Assembly (NCBI GenBank): GCA_017619795.1
Contig: JAFZRP010000001.1
Span: 1-39,116, forward strand
Direction: 5' to 3'
DNA: 39,116 nt
DNA from: Treponema sp.
GTDB taxonomy: Bacteria; Spirochaetota; Spirochaetia; Treponematales; Treponemataceae
Below the pieces are notes generated by a model. That model did no database searches. It saw only the letters and a program-made list of their open reading frames with translations, and had not been told where the DNA came from. Below, one piece after another: positions 1 through 7,279 of the stretch. Each line of letters starts with the position of its first letter. The stretch's first letter is position 1. Position numbers and translations under genes: made by a program.

Positions 1-61
1 GCCACTGTTCGCTCTGACTGTACGGTTTGTATGTGATTTTATCGCTTACGCCTCTGCTCAT
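1..61 (-). CDS. Transposase-like protein, N-terminal fragment (cut by window edge)
   Basis: An ATG at 61 opens a frame that runs off the left edge and reads MSRGVSDKITYKPYSQSEQW. The pattern of a lysine/tyrosine-rich start followed by Y-x-P/Q-x-E-Q-W resembles the N terminus of IS1182/IS5-type DDE transposases, which usually continue with a leucine-leucine-proline-proline-serine segment; that part lies outside the window. No good ribosome binding site is visible in the AT-rich leader. Only 20 codons are available, so the assignment is from pattern memory and is tentative. It sits next to a tRNA gene, a common place for mobile DNA. Confidence 0.45.
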   Translation of the reverse strand, partial: MSRGVSDKITYKPYSQSEQW

Positions 62-109
62 ATTTAAATTTTAGCAGATTTGAATTCACTTGTAAATTTA
101 AAATAATTA

Positions 110-137
110 GAGCTGCCCATTTCTTTTTGGACAGCCC
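110..137 (-). terminator. Terminator after tRNA-Pro
   Basis: Reading the minus strand, a 9-bp stem with two G-T wobbles (arms 129-137 and 110-118) lies seven bases past the tRNA 3' end and is followed by a T-rich stretch. It fits an intrinsic terminator for the tRNA transcript. Confidence 0.6.
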
Positions 138-143
138 CTTCTT

Positions 144-216
144 TCGGGCAAGAGGGATTTGAACCCCCGACATTCTGGTCCCAAACCAGACGCGCTACCA
201 GCTGCGCTATTGCCCG
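144..216 (-). tRNA. tRNA-Pro (anticodon TGG)
   Basis: A 73-base cloverleaf can be folded by hand: acceptor stem CGGGCAA/TTGCCCG, a D arm with AGCTGGTAGC, an anticodon stem TCTGG/CCAGA around loop TTTGGGA (anticodon TGG, proline), and a T arm with the TTCAAAT loop. The CCA tail is not encoded: the bases after the discriminator A are AAG. No tRNA neighbours are present, so it is probably a single-gene transcript, with a terminator hairpin just downstream. Confidence 0.95.
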
Positions 217-225
217 TTACGTTCA

Positions 226-257
226 ATTATATTATAGCTTTTATGATTTTTAATCAA
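226..257 (-). promoter_or_regulatory. Probable promoter of tRNA-Pro
   Basis: On the minus strand a TTGATT (252-257) is followed by two overlapping TATAAT hexamers (231-236 and 226-231). Spacings of 15 and 20 are both off the optimum of 17, so which -10 is used is uncertain. Transcription would start within about ten bases of the tRNA 5' end. Confidence 0.4.
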
Positions 258-291
258 GTGCCAAAAGCCATTTTTTATACATTTTTGTCAA

Positions 292-1788
292 TTATTTAAT
301 AATTCTTGCCTTTGCTTCTATATCTCCGCCTTTTGTAATCCGATCCTTCAGCACTTCTGTAATCATGACTTTTACTGTTCTGTTTTTTACCACAGCGGTT
401 TCAGTGGACTGTTCCAGTGCAACTGCTTGTTCCAGTTCCTTGCTTTGCTCAAGCTCACAGTGAATAAAGTTTTCTGTCATTCCGTGATATTTACCAGTCT
501 GTACCTTTTCCTGTTCCGATACCGTAGATTTCTGCTCCGGTGGTTCAAGCACAAGCTCAAGCTCTTTTCCAATAAAGGCTTCGATATATTCGATTTTGTT
601 TTTAATGGCAAGCTCGGTTATCTTTTTTGCCCTATCCCCACTTATAGACTGAGGAACCTTTGGCTTTATACTGCACGCTGCAGTTCCAGGACGTTCGGAA
701 AAAGGAAAAGCGTGGATCCACGTAAAATTACATTTTCTGCACAAATCAAGGGTCTGTTCAAAATCATCGTCTGTTTCTGCAGGAAAACCAGTGATTATGT
801 CGCACGAAATAAAGGCGGATGTTTTTGCACTCTTTAGTTTTTCTACAGCAGCAAGCACTTCGCAAGCCTTATAATGGCGGTTCATAAGCTCAAGGATTTT
901 ATCGCTGCCACTTTGAACCGATATATGGAACGATGGACGAACACGCTTGTCGCGGATTATAGTGCAGAAATCATCATCAATAATTTCCGGATAAATGCTT
1001 GAAATACGAAAGCTTATTGTTTTTGTTTTTTCAAGAAGAAGCTTCAACAGCTGAGTAAAATTACAATAACCGTCACCATACTTTCCACGGTACTGAGCAA
1101 TATTTACAGAAGTAAGCACAACCTCGCTGTGCCCCGCACGCTCAAGTTCCACTACTCTGTCAATCGCTGTCTGCACATCAATTGAAACGCTTTTCCCACG
1201 CGCCAGATGAATTGCGCAGAAGGAACAATTGTTATTGCATCCGTCCTGAATCTTCAAGGAAGCACGCGAATGTGCAATAAAGGATGAGGTTGAAAGCTTA
1301 AACGAATCCTCTGCAATATTCTTTTTTACAATAGGCTTTGCTTTTACAAGAGAAATCACGCCGTTTTTAAGTGCTTCTATCCTGCTGCCAGCACCTTCAG
1401 TTTCATTATCATCATCTGCACACGCTTTAAGCAGCCCCGGAAGCTCTGTAAGCCTGCTTTTAATCTGGCCGCCTACAACCACAATCCGTTCATCAAGCTT
1501 TTCTATTTCTGATGCTGAAAGCTGCGCATAGCAACCGGTAACAACAATCAATGCGCGGGGATGCTTTTTCAATAAGAGTCTGATTATTCTTCTGGCTTTC
1601 TGTTCAGCTTTTAAGGTAACGGCACAAGTATTTACAATACACAAAAGCGTTTCGCTGTCAGCTGCCTCGCCGGCGGTAACGCTGTCCATTCTTACCGAAA
1701 AAGCTTTTTCCGAAAAAAAATGGGCTATCGACTCACTTTCAATCTGATTAAGTCTACAGCCCAAGGTTTCTATTCTGATTATACTCAT
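292..1788 (-). CDS. mtaB: tRNA threonylcarbamoyladenosine methylthiotransferase MtaB
   Basis: Radical-SAM methylthiotransferase that turns t6A37 of tRNA into ms2t6A. The N-terminal UPF0004 domain carries the three auxiliary-cluster cysteines Cys11 (ETLGCRLN), Cys55 (VNTCAVT) and Cys86 (VTGCYAQ). The radical-SAM CxxxCxxC is Cys184, Cys188, Cys191 (QDGCNNNCSFC). A C-terminal TRAM-like RNA-binding region follows from about residue 405. At 498 residues it is longer than the usual 430-450: there is an acidic insert near 124-135 and a Glu/Gln-rich insert (LEQSKELEQ) around 450-465 inside the TRAM region. The cysteine spacing favours MtaB over MiaB or RimO. It is the last gene after bactofilin and the TPR gene (24-base gap) and is probably co-transcribed; no Shine-Dalgarno is seen before the ATG. 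Confidence 0.9.
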   Translation of the reverse strand: MSIIRIETLGCRLNQIESESIAHFFSEKAFSVRMDSVTAGEAADSETLLCIVNTCAVTLKAEQKARRIIRLLLKKHPRALIVVTGCYAQLSASEIEKLDERIVVVGGQIKSRLTELPGLLKACADDDNETEGAGSRIEALKNGVISLVKAKPIVKKNIAEDSFKLSTSSFIAHSRASLKIQDGCNNNCSFCAIHLARGKSVSIDVQTAIDRVVELERAGHSEVVLTSVNIAQYRGKYGDGYCNFTQLLKLLLEKTKTISFRISSIYPEIIDDDFCTIIRDKRVRPSFHISVQSGSDKILELMNRHYKACEVLAAVEKLKSAKTSAFISCDIITGFPAETDDDFEQTLDLCRKCNFTWIHAFPFSERPGTAACSIKPKVPQSISGDRAKKITELAIKNKIEYIEAFIGKELELVLEPPEQKSTVSEQEKVQTGKYHGMTENFIHCELEQSKELEQAVALEQSTETAVVKNRTVKVMITEVLKDRITKGGDIEAKARIIK

Positions 1789-1812
1789 CTGAAAATCTAA
1801 ATCGTTTATATT

Positions 1813-2463
1813 TTACTGAAGCTTAGCGCTTACTCTTTCGCGGCCTCTTGAAGCATCAACCGAAGAAGAGTTCAAAACCAAAGCTTCATCATAAGCAGCA
1901 AGTGCCTCGTAATAATTTCCTGCCATTTCACGTGCATAGCCAAGACGAATCCACCAGTTGTCAAGAAGCGGCTGCTTTTTTACGGCAGAAGAAAGAGCAA
2001 TATCAGCATGCTGATAGCGTGCCTGACGAATAAAGATTTCGCCCATAAAATAATATGAAGTTCCAAGTCGTGGAGAGCTTTCAGAAGCATTGGCAACATA
2101 TTTCTGGAACTGTTCCATCGCAGCAGTATTTTTTCCAAGATAATATCGCGCTTCTCCCAGAGATTCTGTCAAACGCAAATCATACGGACTTATTGCAAGA
2201 CCTTCCTGTGCGCGCTGCTCTGCTTCTGCATACTGCTTGTTACCAATTAAAGCCCAGCACATTACAACATAAGATTCAATATTTCTAGGATTTTCCTTAA
2301 GCTCTTCCTCGCAAACAAGGATTGCTTCCCTCTCCTTTCCGTTGTTGTGAAGGAGAAGTGCGTCTCGTTTTGCAGTCTGTGCAAACAAAGAACTAAAAGC
2401 ACAAATAAGGCTGATGATGATAAAGAGTTTTTTCTTAGAATTAAGCTTGCTTACGATTCTCAT
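1813..2463 (-). CDS. Exported TPR-repeat protein
   Basis: 216 residues. The N terminus has a basic stretch, a hydrophobic core (LFIIISLICAF) and a cleavable-looking SSLFAQ site near residue 29, so the protein is predicted to be periplasmic. The rest is tetratricopeptide-like helices: AIL-CEEELKENP-NIESY, AEQRAQEGLAISPYDLR, AMEQFQKYV, and ALAAYDEALVLNSSS near the C terminus. TPR arrays bind other proteins; no enzymatic motif is visible. Its ATG overlaps the stop of the bactofilin gene as ATGA, so the two are translationally coupled. That pairing suggests a shared role in cell-envelope or cytoskeleton organisation, but this is inference. Confidence 0.75.
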   Translation of the reverse strand: MRIVSKLNSKKKLFIIISLICAFSSLFAQTAKRDALLLHNNGKEREAILVCEEELKENPRNIESYVVMCWALIGNKQYAEAEQRAQEGLAISPYDLRLTESLGEARYYLGKNTAAMEQFQKYVANASESSPRLGTSYYFMGEIFIRQARYQHADIALSSAVKKQPLLDNWWIRLGYAREMAGNYYEALAAYDEALVLNSSSVDASRGRERVSAKLQ

Positions 2464-2843
2464 AGTTTTTTCTCAGCTCCCTGCTTTTTCACCATCGTAC
2501 ATTTTCCGGTAAACTCGCTGCCCGGCTCAAGAACAACCTTCTGAGTAGTTATATCACCGTCAAGAGAGCCTGTTGAAGTAACAAAAATCAATTTGTCACC
2601 GTACACATTTCCTTTTACTTTTCCACGAACAAGAACCCTGCTTGCATTTATATCAGCTTCAACAACTGCATTAGTATCTACAACAAGGTCACTTTCCGCA
2701 TCTATTTTTCCAGAAACTTTTCCACGAATCATAAAAGGCTTTTTCATTTTTATACTGCCTGTAAAGGAAATATCATCCTCTACAATAGTGTCATAAGCCT
2801 CGTCTTCCATATCAAAAAAATCTGAATCTTTTACGTCGAACAT
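2460..2843 (-). CDS. Bactofilin (polymer-forming cytoskeletal protein)
   Basis: Bactofilin-domain protein (DUF583), which polymerises without nucleotide into filaments that position envelope-shaping enzymes. The body is a right-handed beta-helix type repeat: GSIKMKKPFMIRGKVSGKI, DLVVDTNAVVEADI, SRVLVRGKVKGNVYGDKLI, GSLDGDITTQKVVLEPGSEF. Repeats of G-x-I/V-x-G are the family signature. The tail is basic (KKQGAEKKL). A longer frame starts at TTG 2879, but that TTG is the first half of a perfect -35 box (TTGACC, 17 bases, TAAAAT), so I place the start at ATG 2843 (127 residues). The mRNA would then be leaderless. It is first in the bactofilin-TPR-mtaB group. Confidence 0.88.
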   Translation of the reverse strand: MFDVKDSDFFDMEDEAYDTIVEDDISFTGSIKMKKPFMIRGKVSGKIDAESDLVVDTNAVVEADINASRVLVRGKVKGNVYGDKLIFVTSTGSLDGDITTQKVVLEPGSEFTGKCTMVKKQGAEKKL

Positions 2844-2850
2844 AGCTTTA

Positions 2851-2879
2851 ATTTTAACGGGATTAGAGATGACGGTCAA
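2851..2879 (-). promoter_or_regulatory. Sigma70-type promoter of bactofilin gene, predicted leaderless
   Basis: On the minus strand TTGACC (2874-2879), a 17-base spacer and TAAAAT (2851-2856). Seven bases separate the -10 from ATG 2843, so the predicted transcript starts at or within about two bases of the start codon. No Shine-Dalgarno could be transcribed. Confidence 0.7.
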
Positions 2880-2888
2880 TAACGTATA

Positions 2889-3470
2889 CTATTCAAGAAC
2901 TGTGAAATCTGTAATCATTACATTAAAATATATGTCATCTGCATCACCTTTTACACCTGGCAATGGTTTTTCATAGCGTATAGATAAATTAACTTTCTCT
3001 GGGTAATAGTTTTTACTATTATAATCAACAGAATATTCAGCACTCCAATAATTTTCATTATCAAAATTAGATTTATGAATATTATATTGATTCAAAATCT
3101 CTTCAAATAAATCATCAATAGAATCAATATAATTTATATCATTTTCCTCTGGAACAGTTTTTGCATAAACAGAATCTTCTTCTATTTCTTTTATATCTCC
3201 GAATCGGTACAAAAATTGAACTACATTTTTATTATCACTAACTGTTACTTTTCCTCGCCATTCGTAAGGCCCCATAGAACCAGGAGAATCTGCTATATAT
3301 ATAAAACTATAGGATTTTGGTCTATTACTTTTCCAAAGCTCGTATTGTCTTTTACATTCGTTTTCACTAAAACTAATTTTATATTCAGCATGTCCTTCTT
3401 CAATCCAGCAACTAGTAAAAATAATAGAAAATATAAAAAAACAGATAATAGCAATATTTTTATTTTTCAT
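2889..3470 (-). CDS. Putative lipoprotein of unknown function, AT-rich
   Basis: 193 residues with a lipoprotein signal: MKNKNIAIICFFIFSIIF followed by lipobox FTSC, acylated Cys at residue 21. The mature part has the segment RPKSYSFIYIAD and GKVTVSDNKNV, loosely like DUF6174-type lipoproteins (W-x-Y-x-F-x-Y then V-x-V-x-D-G/N-x-V); this is weak. It is rich in Asn, Tyr, Lys, Asp. The start at ATG 3470 is chosen because AAGGA lies eight bases upstream and because it puts the signal peptide at the N terminus; an ATG 63 bases further upstream would add a stretch that overlaps the rluA-like gene. Even so, it overlaps that gene's end by 11 bases. Its base composition is visibly more AT-rich than its neighbours, which may mean later acquisition. 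Confidence 0.65.
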   Translation of the reverse strand: MKNKNIAIICFFIFSIIFTSCWIEEGHAEYKISFSENECKRQYELWKSNRPKSYSFIYIADSPGSMGPYEWRGKVTVSDNKNVVQFLYRFGDIKEIEEDSVYAKTVPEENDINYIDSIDDLFEEILNQYNIHKSNFDNENYWSAEYSVDYNSKNYYPEKVNLSIRYEKPLPGVKGDADDIYFNVMITDFTVLE

Positions 3471-4170
3471 AATCAAAATCCTTAAAACACATATAATCAG
3501 GCGGAGTAATTTCAAAAACCCTATCTTCCCCATCCATCGGCACAGTCAGCTTCACCGCGGCCAGGAGTAAGTGTTTTATCTTAAAACACTTTTTCAACTG
3601 TTTGTTCAACTTAAAGTTTCCATGCTGGTCATCTCCACAAATAGGACACCCTTGAGCCGCCAGGTGTATTCGAATCTGGTGCATTCTGCCGGTTTCCAGA
3701 CACAAACGGATTTTGCAAAACTCAAACGAAGTAGCAGGCACTGTTTTTCCAGCTCCAGCAGAAGCTTCCGTTCCCTCCGCTCCATTCGGTTCACAGATTC
3801 GAGTCCATTCCTCTTCAACCTCATACTTTGTAACCGCACGCTTTGTTTCGCCATGTTGAACAACAGAATCGTCTATAACGCCGCTTTTTTTTGCAAGCTT
3901 TCCACAGCATACAGCAATATATTCTTTTTTTACCGCTTTTGAAGATATAAGCTTTGTCCACTTGCTCGCCGCAAAGGCAGATTTAGCAACAACCATAAGC
4001 CCGGCAGTTTCCTTATCCAGGCGGTGAACAAGATAAACCTTATAGCCAACCTGTTGTGCCAGTTCATTATCAAGCGAATGACTAATTTTTTCGCCGCCCT
4101 GAACAGCAAGCCCCGCAGGTTTATTTATAATGAAAATTTCTTCATTTTCGTATATAATAGGAATCAGCAT
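3460..4170 (-). CDS. RluA-family 23S rRNA / tRNA pseudouridine synthase
   Basis: Isomerises uridine to pseudouridine in rRNA or tRNA. The catalytic motif II is HRLDKETAGLMVVAK with the catalytic Asp (about residue 51 from ATG 4170). Other family motifs are INKPAGLAVQGG near the N terminus, KKEYIAVCCGKL, and GRMHQIRIHLAAQGCPICGD near 160-180. There is no S4 domain, and at 236 residues it is near the short RluC/RluD-like or RluA-like forms; the exact target cannot be told. A longer frame starts at TTG 4209, but that TTG belongs to a -35 box (TTGTCA, 17 bases, TATATT), so ATG 4170 is preferred. A short Glu/Ala/Gly-rich insert (GAEGTEASAGAG) interrupts the domain near residue 130. Confidence 0.88.
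   Translation of the reverse strand: MLIPIIYENEEIFIINKPAGLAVQGGEKISHSLDNELAQQVGYKVYLVHRLDKETAGLMVVAKSAFAASKWTKLISSKAVKKEYIAVCCGKLAKKSGVIDDSVVQHGETKRAVTKYEVEEEWTRICEPNGAEGTEASAGAGKTVPATSFEFCKIRLCLETGRMHQIRIHLAAQGCPICGDDQHGNFKLNKQLKKCFKIKHLLLAAVKLTVPMDGEDRVFEITPPDYMCFKDFDYEK
4130..4158 (+). promoter_or_regulatory. Probable promoter of the transglutaminase-like gene
   Basis: Plus strand ATGAAA (4130-4135), 17-base spacer, TATAAT (4153-4158). The start would be near 4165, giving a leader of about 38 bases that contains the GAGG used by the gene at 4203. It lies inside the first codons of the divergent rluA-like gene, so the two promoters face away and overlap. Confidence 0.5.
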
Positions 4171-4180
4171 AATTAAGTTT

Positions 4181-4209
4181 AATATAAACGAGGTTTTTTC
4201 TAATGACAA
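4181..4209 (-). promoter_or_regulatory. Promoter of rluA-like gene, predicted leaderless
   Basis: Minus strand TTGTCA (4204-4209), 17-base spacer, TATATT (4181-4186), then ten bases to ATG 4170. Predicted 5' leader is about 3 bases with no Shine-Dalgarno. It overlaps the start codon of the divergent gene at 4203. Confidence 0.6.
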
Positions 4210-5390
4210 TACCTAATAAAAAAGTGATGATGAAACTTACCCTGCTTTTTCTTGTAATCCTTCTTCCGGCAAGAATAAATGCAGAAATCATAAAAGATAA
4301 TGTTTACAACTTTTCGCTCGACATCCCCGAAGGCTATAAGCTTACAGATGCTTCTAAAGACGGAACCTCATACCTTTTTGTTCACCCAAACAACCAGGTT
4401 CAACTCGCCCTTAAAATTTACGACACTCAGGAAATAAACACAGCTCCAAAAGCCCTTGAAAATGCCCTTAAAAAGCTGAATGCTTCGTATTCTATAGATA
4501 ATTTTCACTGGAACAATTCCCTGTGCGCCATTTCTGATTTCGTTTTCCAGCTTGATAAAGCTTATTCCGGCTGGGCCGTTGCCGCACCTTTGAAAAAGAA
4601 AAGCTCTTATATTACGGCAATCTGTTTTGTTCCTTCAAATAAGCGTCAGGATTGCGACCAGTTTATTATGTCTACTCTTAACTCTATCTGCGTAGATGAT
4701 TCTCTTTACTGTACACCTGGTATAGTTGTTTCCTATGCGTATCCGTCAGAAGGAAAAAAAGAAGTCAAGCTTAATATAAACAACAAAACAGTTTCAACAA
4801 GCCTGGATAATTCCGATATTGAAGCCGCTAACTTCCTGATTGACCTTGAGTTTTCAGTGCTTAAGCTTTATTCAAAGCATAACCTGTGGAAGGAAGCCTG
4901 GACACGCTACTACAGGTTGATTTACCGAGACAGCTTTGAACGAGTAAAACCCGCAATTTCAGATTTATTTGATGTACTTTATGCCGAAGCAAAAAGAAAA
5001 AATCCCTCTTCACCGGATTTGTATGTGGCACAATCACTTTTAAGCTGGGTACAAACTTTTGAATACAAGCGTAACAATCAAACAGCAAACACCTCTGACT
5101 TTACTTCCCTTCCAGCCCTCATATGCGGAGACGGAAATGATTGCGACAGCCGAAGTCTTTTTATCTGCATGTGCATGCGCTGTATGGGTTACGAAGCTCT
5201 TCTGCTTGTTTCGCCGGAATATTCCCACGCACTTGCTGCTGTAGAAATGAACGAGCCTGGTCAAAAATATGTTTTGGGTGATACTGGAAGAGAGTTTTTA
5301 ATGGGAGAAACTACTGCTAAGGTTACCTGGGGAATGATAGCACAGGATCAGGCAGACAGGACCAAATGGATTCCAATCCTGCTGCCGTAA
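4203..5390 (+). CDS. Exported transglutaminase-like cysteine protein
   Basis: 395 residues with a signal peptide (MKLTLLFLVILLPARINA; cleavage near residue 27), so probably periplasmic. The N-terminal half (IIKDNVYNFSLDIPEGYKL) resembles small domains found ahead of surface-protein modules. The C-terminal 100 residues fit a transglutaminase-like Cys-His-Asp triad: Cys314 in GDGNDCDSRSLF, His342 in EYSHALAAVEM, Asp360 in VLGDTGREF. In this superfamily the triad may hydrolyse or cross-link amide bonds, often in peptidoglycan or proteins; the substrate here is unknown. The start ATG 4203 has ACGAGG nine bases upstream; ATGs at 4227/4230 would shorten the leader of the signal peptide without changing the mature protein. 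It is transcribed alone and converges on the PTS-regulator gene with a 9-base gap and no obvious terminator. Confidence 0.7.
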   Translation: MTIPNKKVMMKLTLLFLVILLPARINAEIIKDNVYNFSLDIPEGYKLTDASKDGTSYLFVHPNNQVQLALKIYDTQEINTAPKALENALKKLNASYSIDNFHWNNSLCAISDFVFQLDKAYSGWAVAAPLKKKSSYITAICFVPSNKRQDCDQFIMSTLNSICVDDSLYCTPGIVVSYAYPSEGKKEVKLNINNKTVSTSLDNSDIEAANFLIDLEFSVLKLYSKHNLWKEAWTRYYRLIYRDSFERVKPAISDLFDVLYAEAKRKNPSSPDLYVAQSLLSWVQTFEYKRNNQTANTSDFTSLPALICGDGNDCDSRSLFICMCMRCMGYEALLLVSPEYSHALAAVEMNEPGQKYVLGDTGREFLMGETTAKVTWGMIAQDQADRTKWIPILLP

Positions 5391-5399
5391 AAATCCTAT

Positions 5400-6047
5400 T
5401 TATTTTCTAAGAAGGATATCGAACAATTCAGCCTCATCCTTTGCGCCAACCATTTCGCTTACAAGGTCATTCTGCTTAAAGATAGCACTGAAATGTGAAA
5501 TTGTCTTAAGATAATATGAATGCTGATTATAAGCGGCAGCAATCATAAACAGAAGGCTTACCGGCTGATCATCAATTGCCTGGAAGTCTTCAATTGGTTT
5601 TCTGCACACACCAACTGCCATAACTAAATCTGTTACAGAAGGAAGGCGTACATGTGGAATTGCAATTCCGCGTCCGATGCCTGTAGACATAAGCTCCTCT
5701 CTCTTGAGGATTTCTGTAGTAAGCTCAGCTGCATTCTTTACCTGAGGTGCTGTAGCAAGTACCTCTGAAAGCTGAACAAGAGCATCGTGCTTTGAGCTAT
5801 GATTTATAAAAACTACGCGCTCTGGCGAAAGTATATTTCTAACCTGAATCTGAGATTCTGACTGTTTTCCAGAATCAGAAGAGAGTCTTGCATTTACCCA
5901 ATTTTCAACCTCTGATTTCTTAAAACGCCAGACTGTACCAATTTTACCAGCAGGAATCTCACCCTTCTGAGCCCAATCATAAACAGTTCTGTCAGATACT
6001 CTAAGGTATCTGGCAACTTCTTCTATTGTAAGAATGTCGTCTTGCAC
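5400..6047 (-). CDS. HTH (excisionase-type)/PTS EIIA-Ntr-like regulator
   Basis: Two-domain protein of 215 residues. The N-terminal MerR/excisionase-type helix-turn-helix reads LTIEEVARYLRVSDRTVYDWAQKGEIPAGKIG followed by WRFKKSEVENW, the pattern that binds DNA as a DNA-binding domain of the XisR/HTH_17 type. The C-terminal part is a PTS EIIA of the fructose/mannitol-nitrogen type: the phospho-acceptor is His132 in GIGRGIAIPHVRLP. Such proteins link PEP-dependent phosphorylation to gene regulation; the targets are not in the window. The start is placed at GTG 6047 because GGAG lies six bases upstream of it and a consensus -35/-10 pair (6078-6106) lies just upstream. The ATG at 6086 would fall inside that promoter. 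Confidence 0.85.
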   Translation of the reverse strand: MQDDILTIEEVARYLRVSDRTVYDWAQKGEIPAGKIGTVWRFKKSEVENWVNARLSSDSGKQSESQIQVRNILSPERVVFINHSSKHDALVQLSEVLATAPQVKNAAELTTEILKREELMSTGIGRGIAIPHVRLPSVTDLVMAVGVCRKPIEDFQAIDDQPVSLLFMIAAAYNQHSYYLKTISHFSAIFKQNDLVSEMVGAKDEAELFDILLRK

Positions 6048-6077
6048 TTTTATCTCCAGTTTTGAAATTACTAGAAT

Positions 6078-6106
6078 ATTTTGCATACTTTACGGTATTT
6101 TGTCAA
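6078..6106 (-). promoter_or_regulatory. Promoter of HTH/PTS-IIA gene
   Basis: Minus strand TTGACA (6101-6106), 17-base spacer, CAAAAT (6078-6083). The transcript would start near 6071, giving a leader of about 24 bases that holds GGAG (6054-6057) before GTG 6047. This promoter fixes the start codon. It is arranged back to back with the promoter of the gene at 6177. Confidence 0.65.
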
Positions 6107-6139
6107 GTTATAGAATAATATACATATACAATACTGATG

Positions 6140-6168
6140 TTGATTTTTCACTTCTAAAATTATATCAT
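6140..6168 (+). promoter_or_regulatory. Promoter of propeller-protein gene, predicted leaderless
   Basis: Plus strand TTGATT (6140-6145), 17-base spacer, TATCAT (6163-6168), then eight bases to ATG 6177. Predicted leader is 0-2 bases; no Shine-Dalgarno is present. Confidence 0.55.
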
Positions 6169-6176
6169 TAGATGTT

Positions 6177-7265
6177 ATGAAAAAACGAAATCTTACCCCT
6201 GTTTATATAACTGCAGCCGCTATTTTTATTGTACTTTATATATTTTTTGCGGCTCATCCCCTTGGAAAAGAATACTGCTTTTCTCCTGACTGGAAAATAA
6301 ATGTAAATGCAACAAGCGAAAATCCTGAAGCAGAAGTTTCTGCCGAAGAAATACCGCTTACCGAACAGCTTCTTCATTTTAAGCTTGGTCAGACAATCGG
6401 TTATTTTACAAAGGAAGGTAAAATTGCCCTCAGTGAATCTTTTCCGGCAAAGGCTTCTATTTCCGACACCTACTATTCCTTATACAACTCGGAAGCTCAG
6501 GACATTTCTTTTTATAACAACCGCGGACATAAAGCCGGAACAATAAGCACAAGCGGCTTTCCATTTTTTGAAGAAGACAGGATTTACGTATTTTTACCGG
6601 GCGGCTGCTCTTTTTCTTACTGCAACGCAAACGGAAAGGTTGAATGGACCTGCGAAAGTACACTTCCTGTAACAGCCTTCAGCTCAAATAAAAACTATGC
6701 TTCTGCAGGCTATGCAGACGGTTCCATAAAGGTGATTGATAACAGAACCGGCAAGGTAGAAATAAGCTTTGCACCAGGCGGCAGCGACAATCCAATTCTT
6801 CTCGGTCTAGATATTTCTCCAGATGGTGAATACGTTGCTTCTATTTCCGGCCTTAATAAACAGCGTTTTGTTCTTGCTCATAAGGAAGAAAATCAGCCGA
6901 AGATTCTTTTTCATACCTTCTTAAGCTCAGACCTTCACCGCCGCACCTTTGTCAAGTTCAGCAAGGACGGACAGAAGGTTTTCTATAACTATGAAAATCA
7001 TCTTGGCATTTACGATCTGCAGAAGCAGAAAAACTATTCAATCAGAATTGAATCCAAAATCCTTTCTATGGAAGAAACAGACGATTTATTCTTCCTGCTT
7101 GGTAAAAAGGATAATACCTATACCGTTTATATAATTGAACGGACAAATGTACTCGAAGGTTCCTTCTCTTTTGAAGCCGATTCAGCCTTTATTAAAACTT
7201 GTGACAATTATCTTTTTACCGGAAAGGACGATACCATTTCCAGAATAACAATTTCTAAGGAATAA
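6177..7265 (+). CDS. Membrane-anchored WD40/beta-propeller-like protein
   Basis: 362 residues. One N-terminal membrane segment (VYITAAAIFIVLYIFFAA, residues 9-26) is not followed by a cleavage site, so it is likely an anchor with the rest outside the cytoplasm. The body has WD40/YVTN-like blades: ASAGYADGSIKVIDNRTGKV, LGLDISPDGEYVASISG, FVKFSKDGQKVFYNYENHLGIYDL. These give a binding platform and no catalytic motif. It is followed 14 bases later by a degenerate M23 gene, so the two probably form an operon and act in the envelope together. I do not recognise a named family. Confidence 0.7.
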   Translation: MKKRNLTPVYITAAAIFIVLYIFFAAHPLGKEYCFSPDWKINVNATSENPEAEVSAEEIPLTEQLLHFKLGQTIGYFTKEGKIALSESFPAKASISDTYYSLYNSEAQDISFYNNRGHKAGTISTSGFPFFEEDRIYVFLPGGCSFSYCNANGKVEWTCESTLPVTAFSSNKNYASAGYADGSIKVIDNRTGKVEISFAPGGSDNPILLGLDISPDGEYVASISGLNKQRFVLAHKEENQPKILFHTFLSSDLHRRTFVKFSKDGQKVFYNYENHLGIYDLQKQKNYSIRIESKILSMEETDDLFFLLGKKDNTYTVYIIERTNVLEGSFSFEADSAFIKTCDNYLFTGKDDTISRITISKE

Positions 7266-7279
7266 GGAAGGGAAACAAT

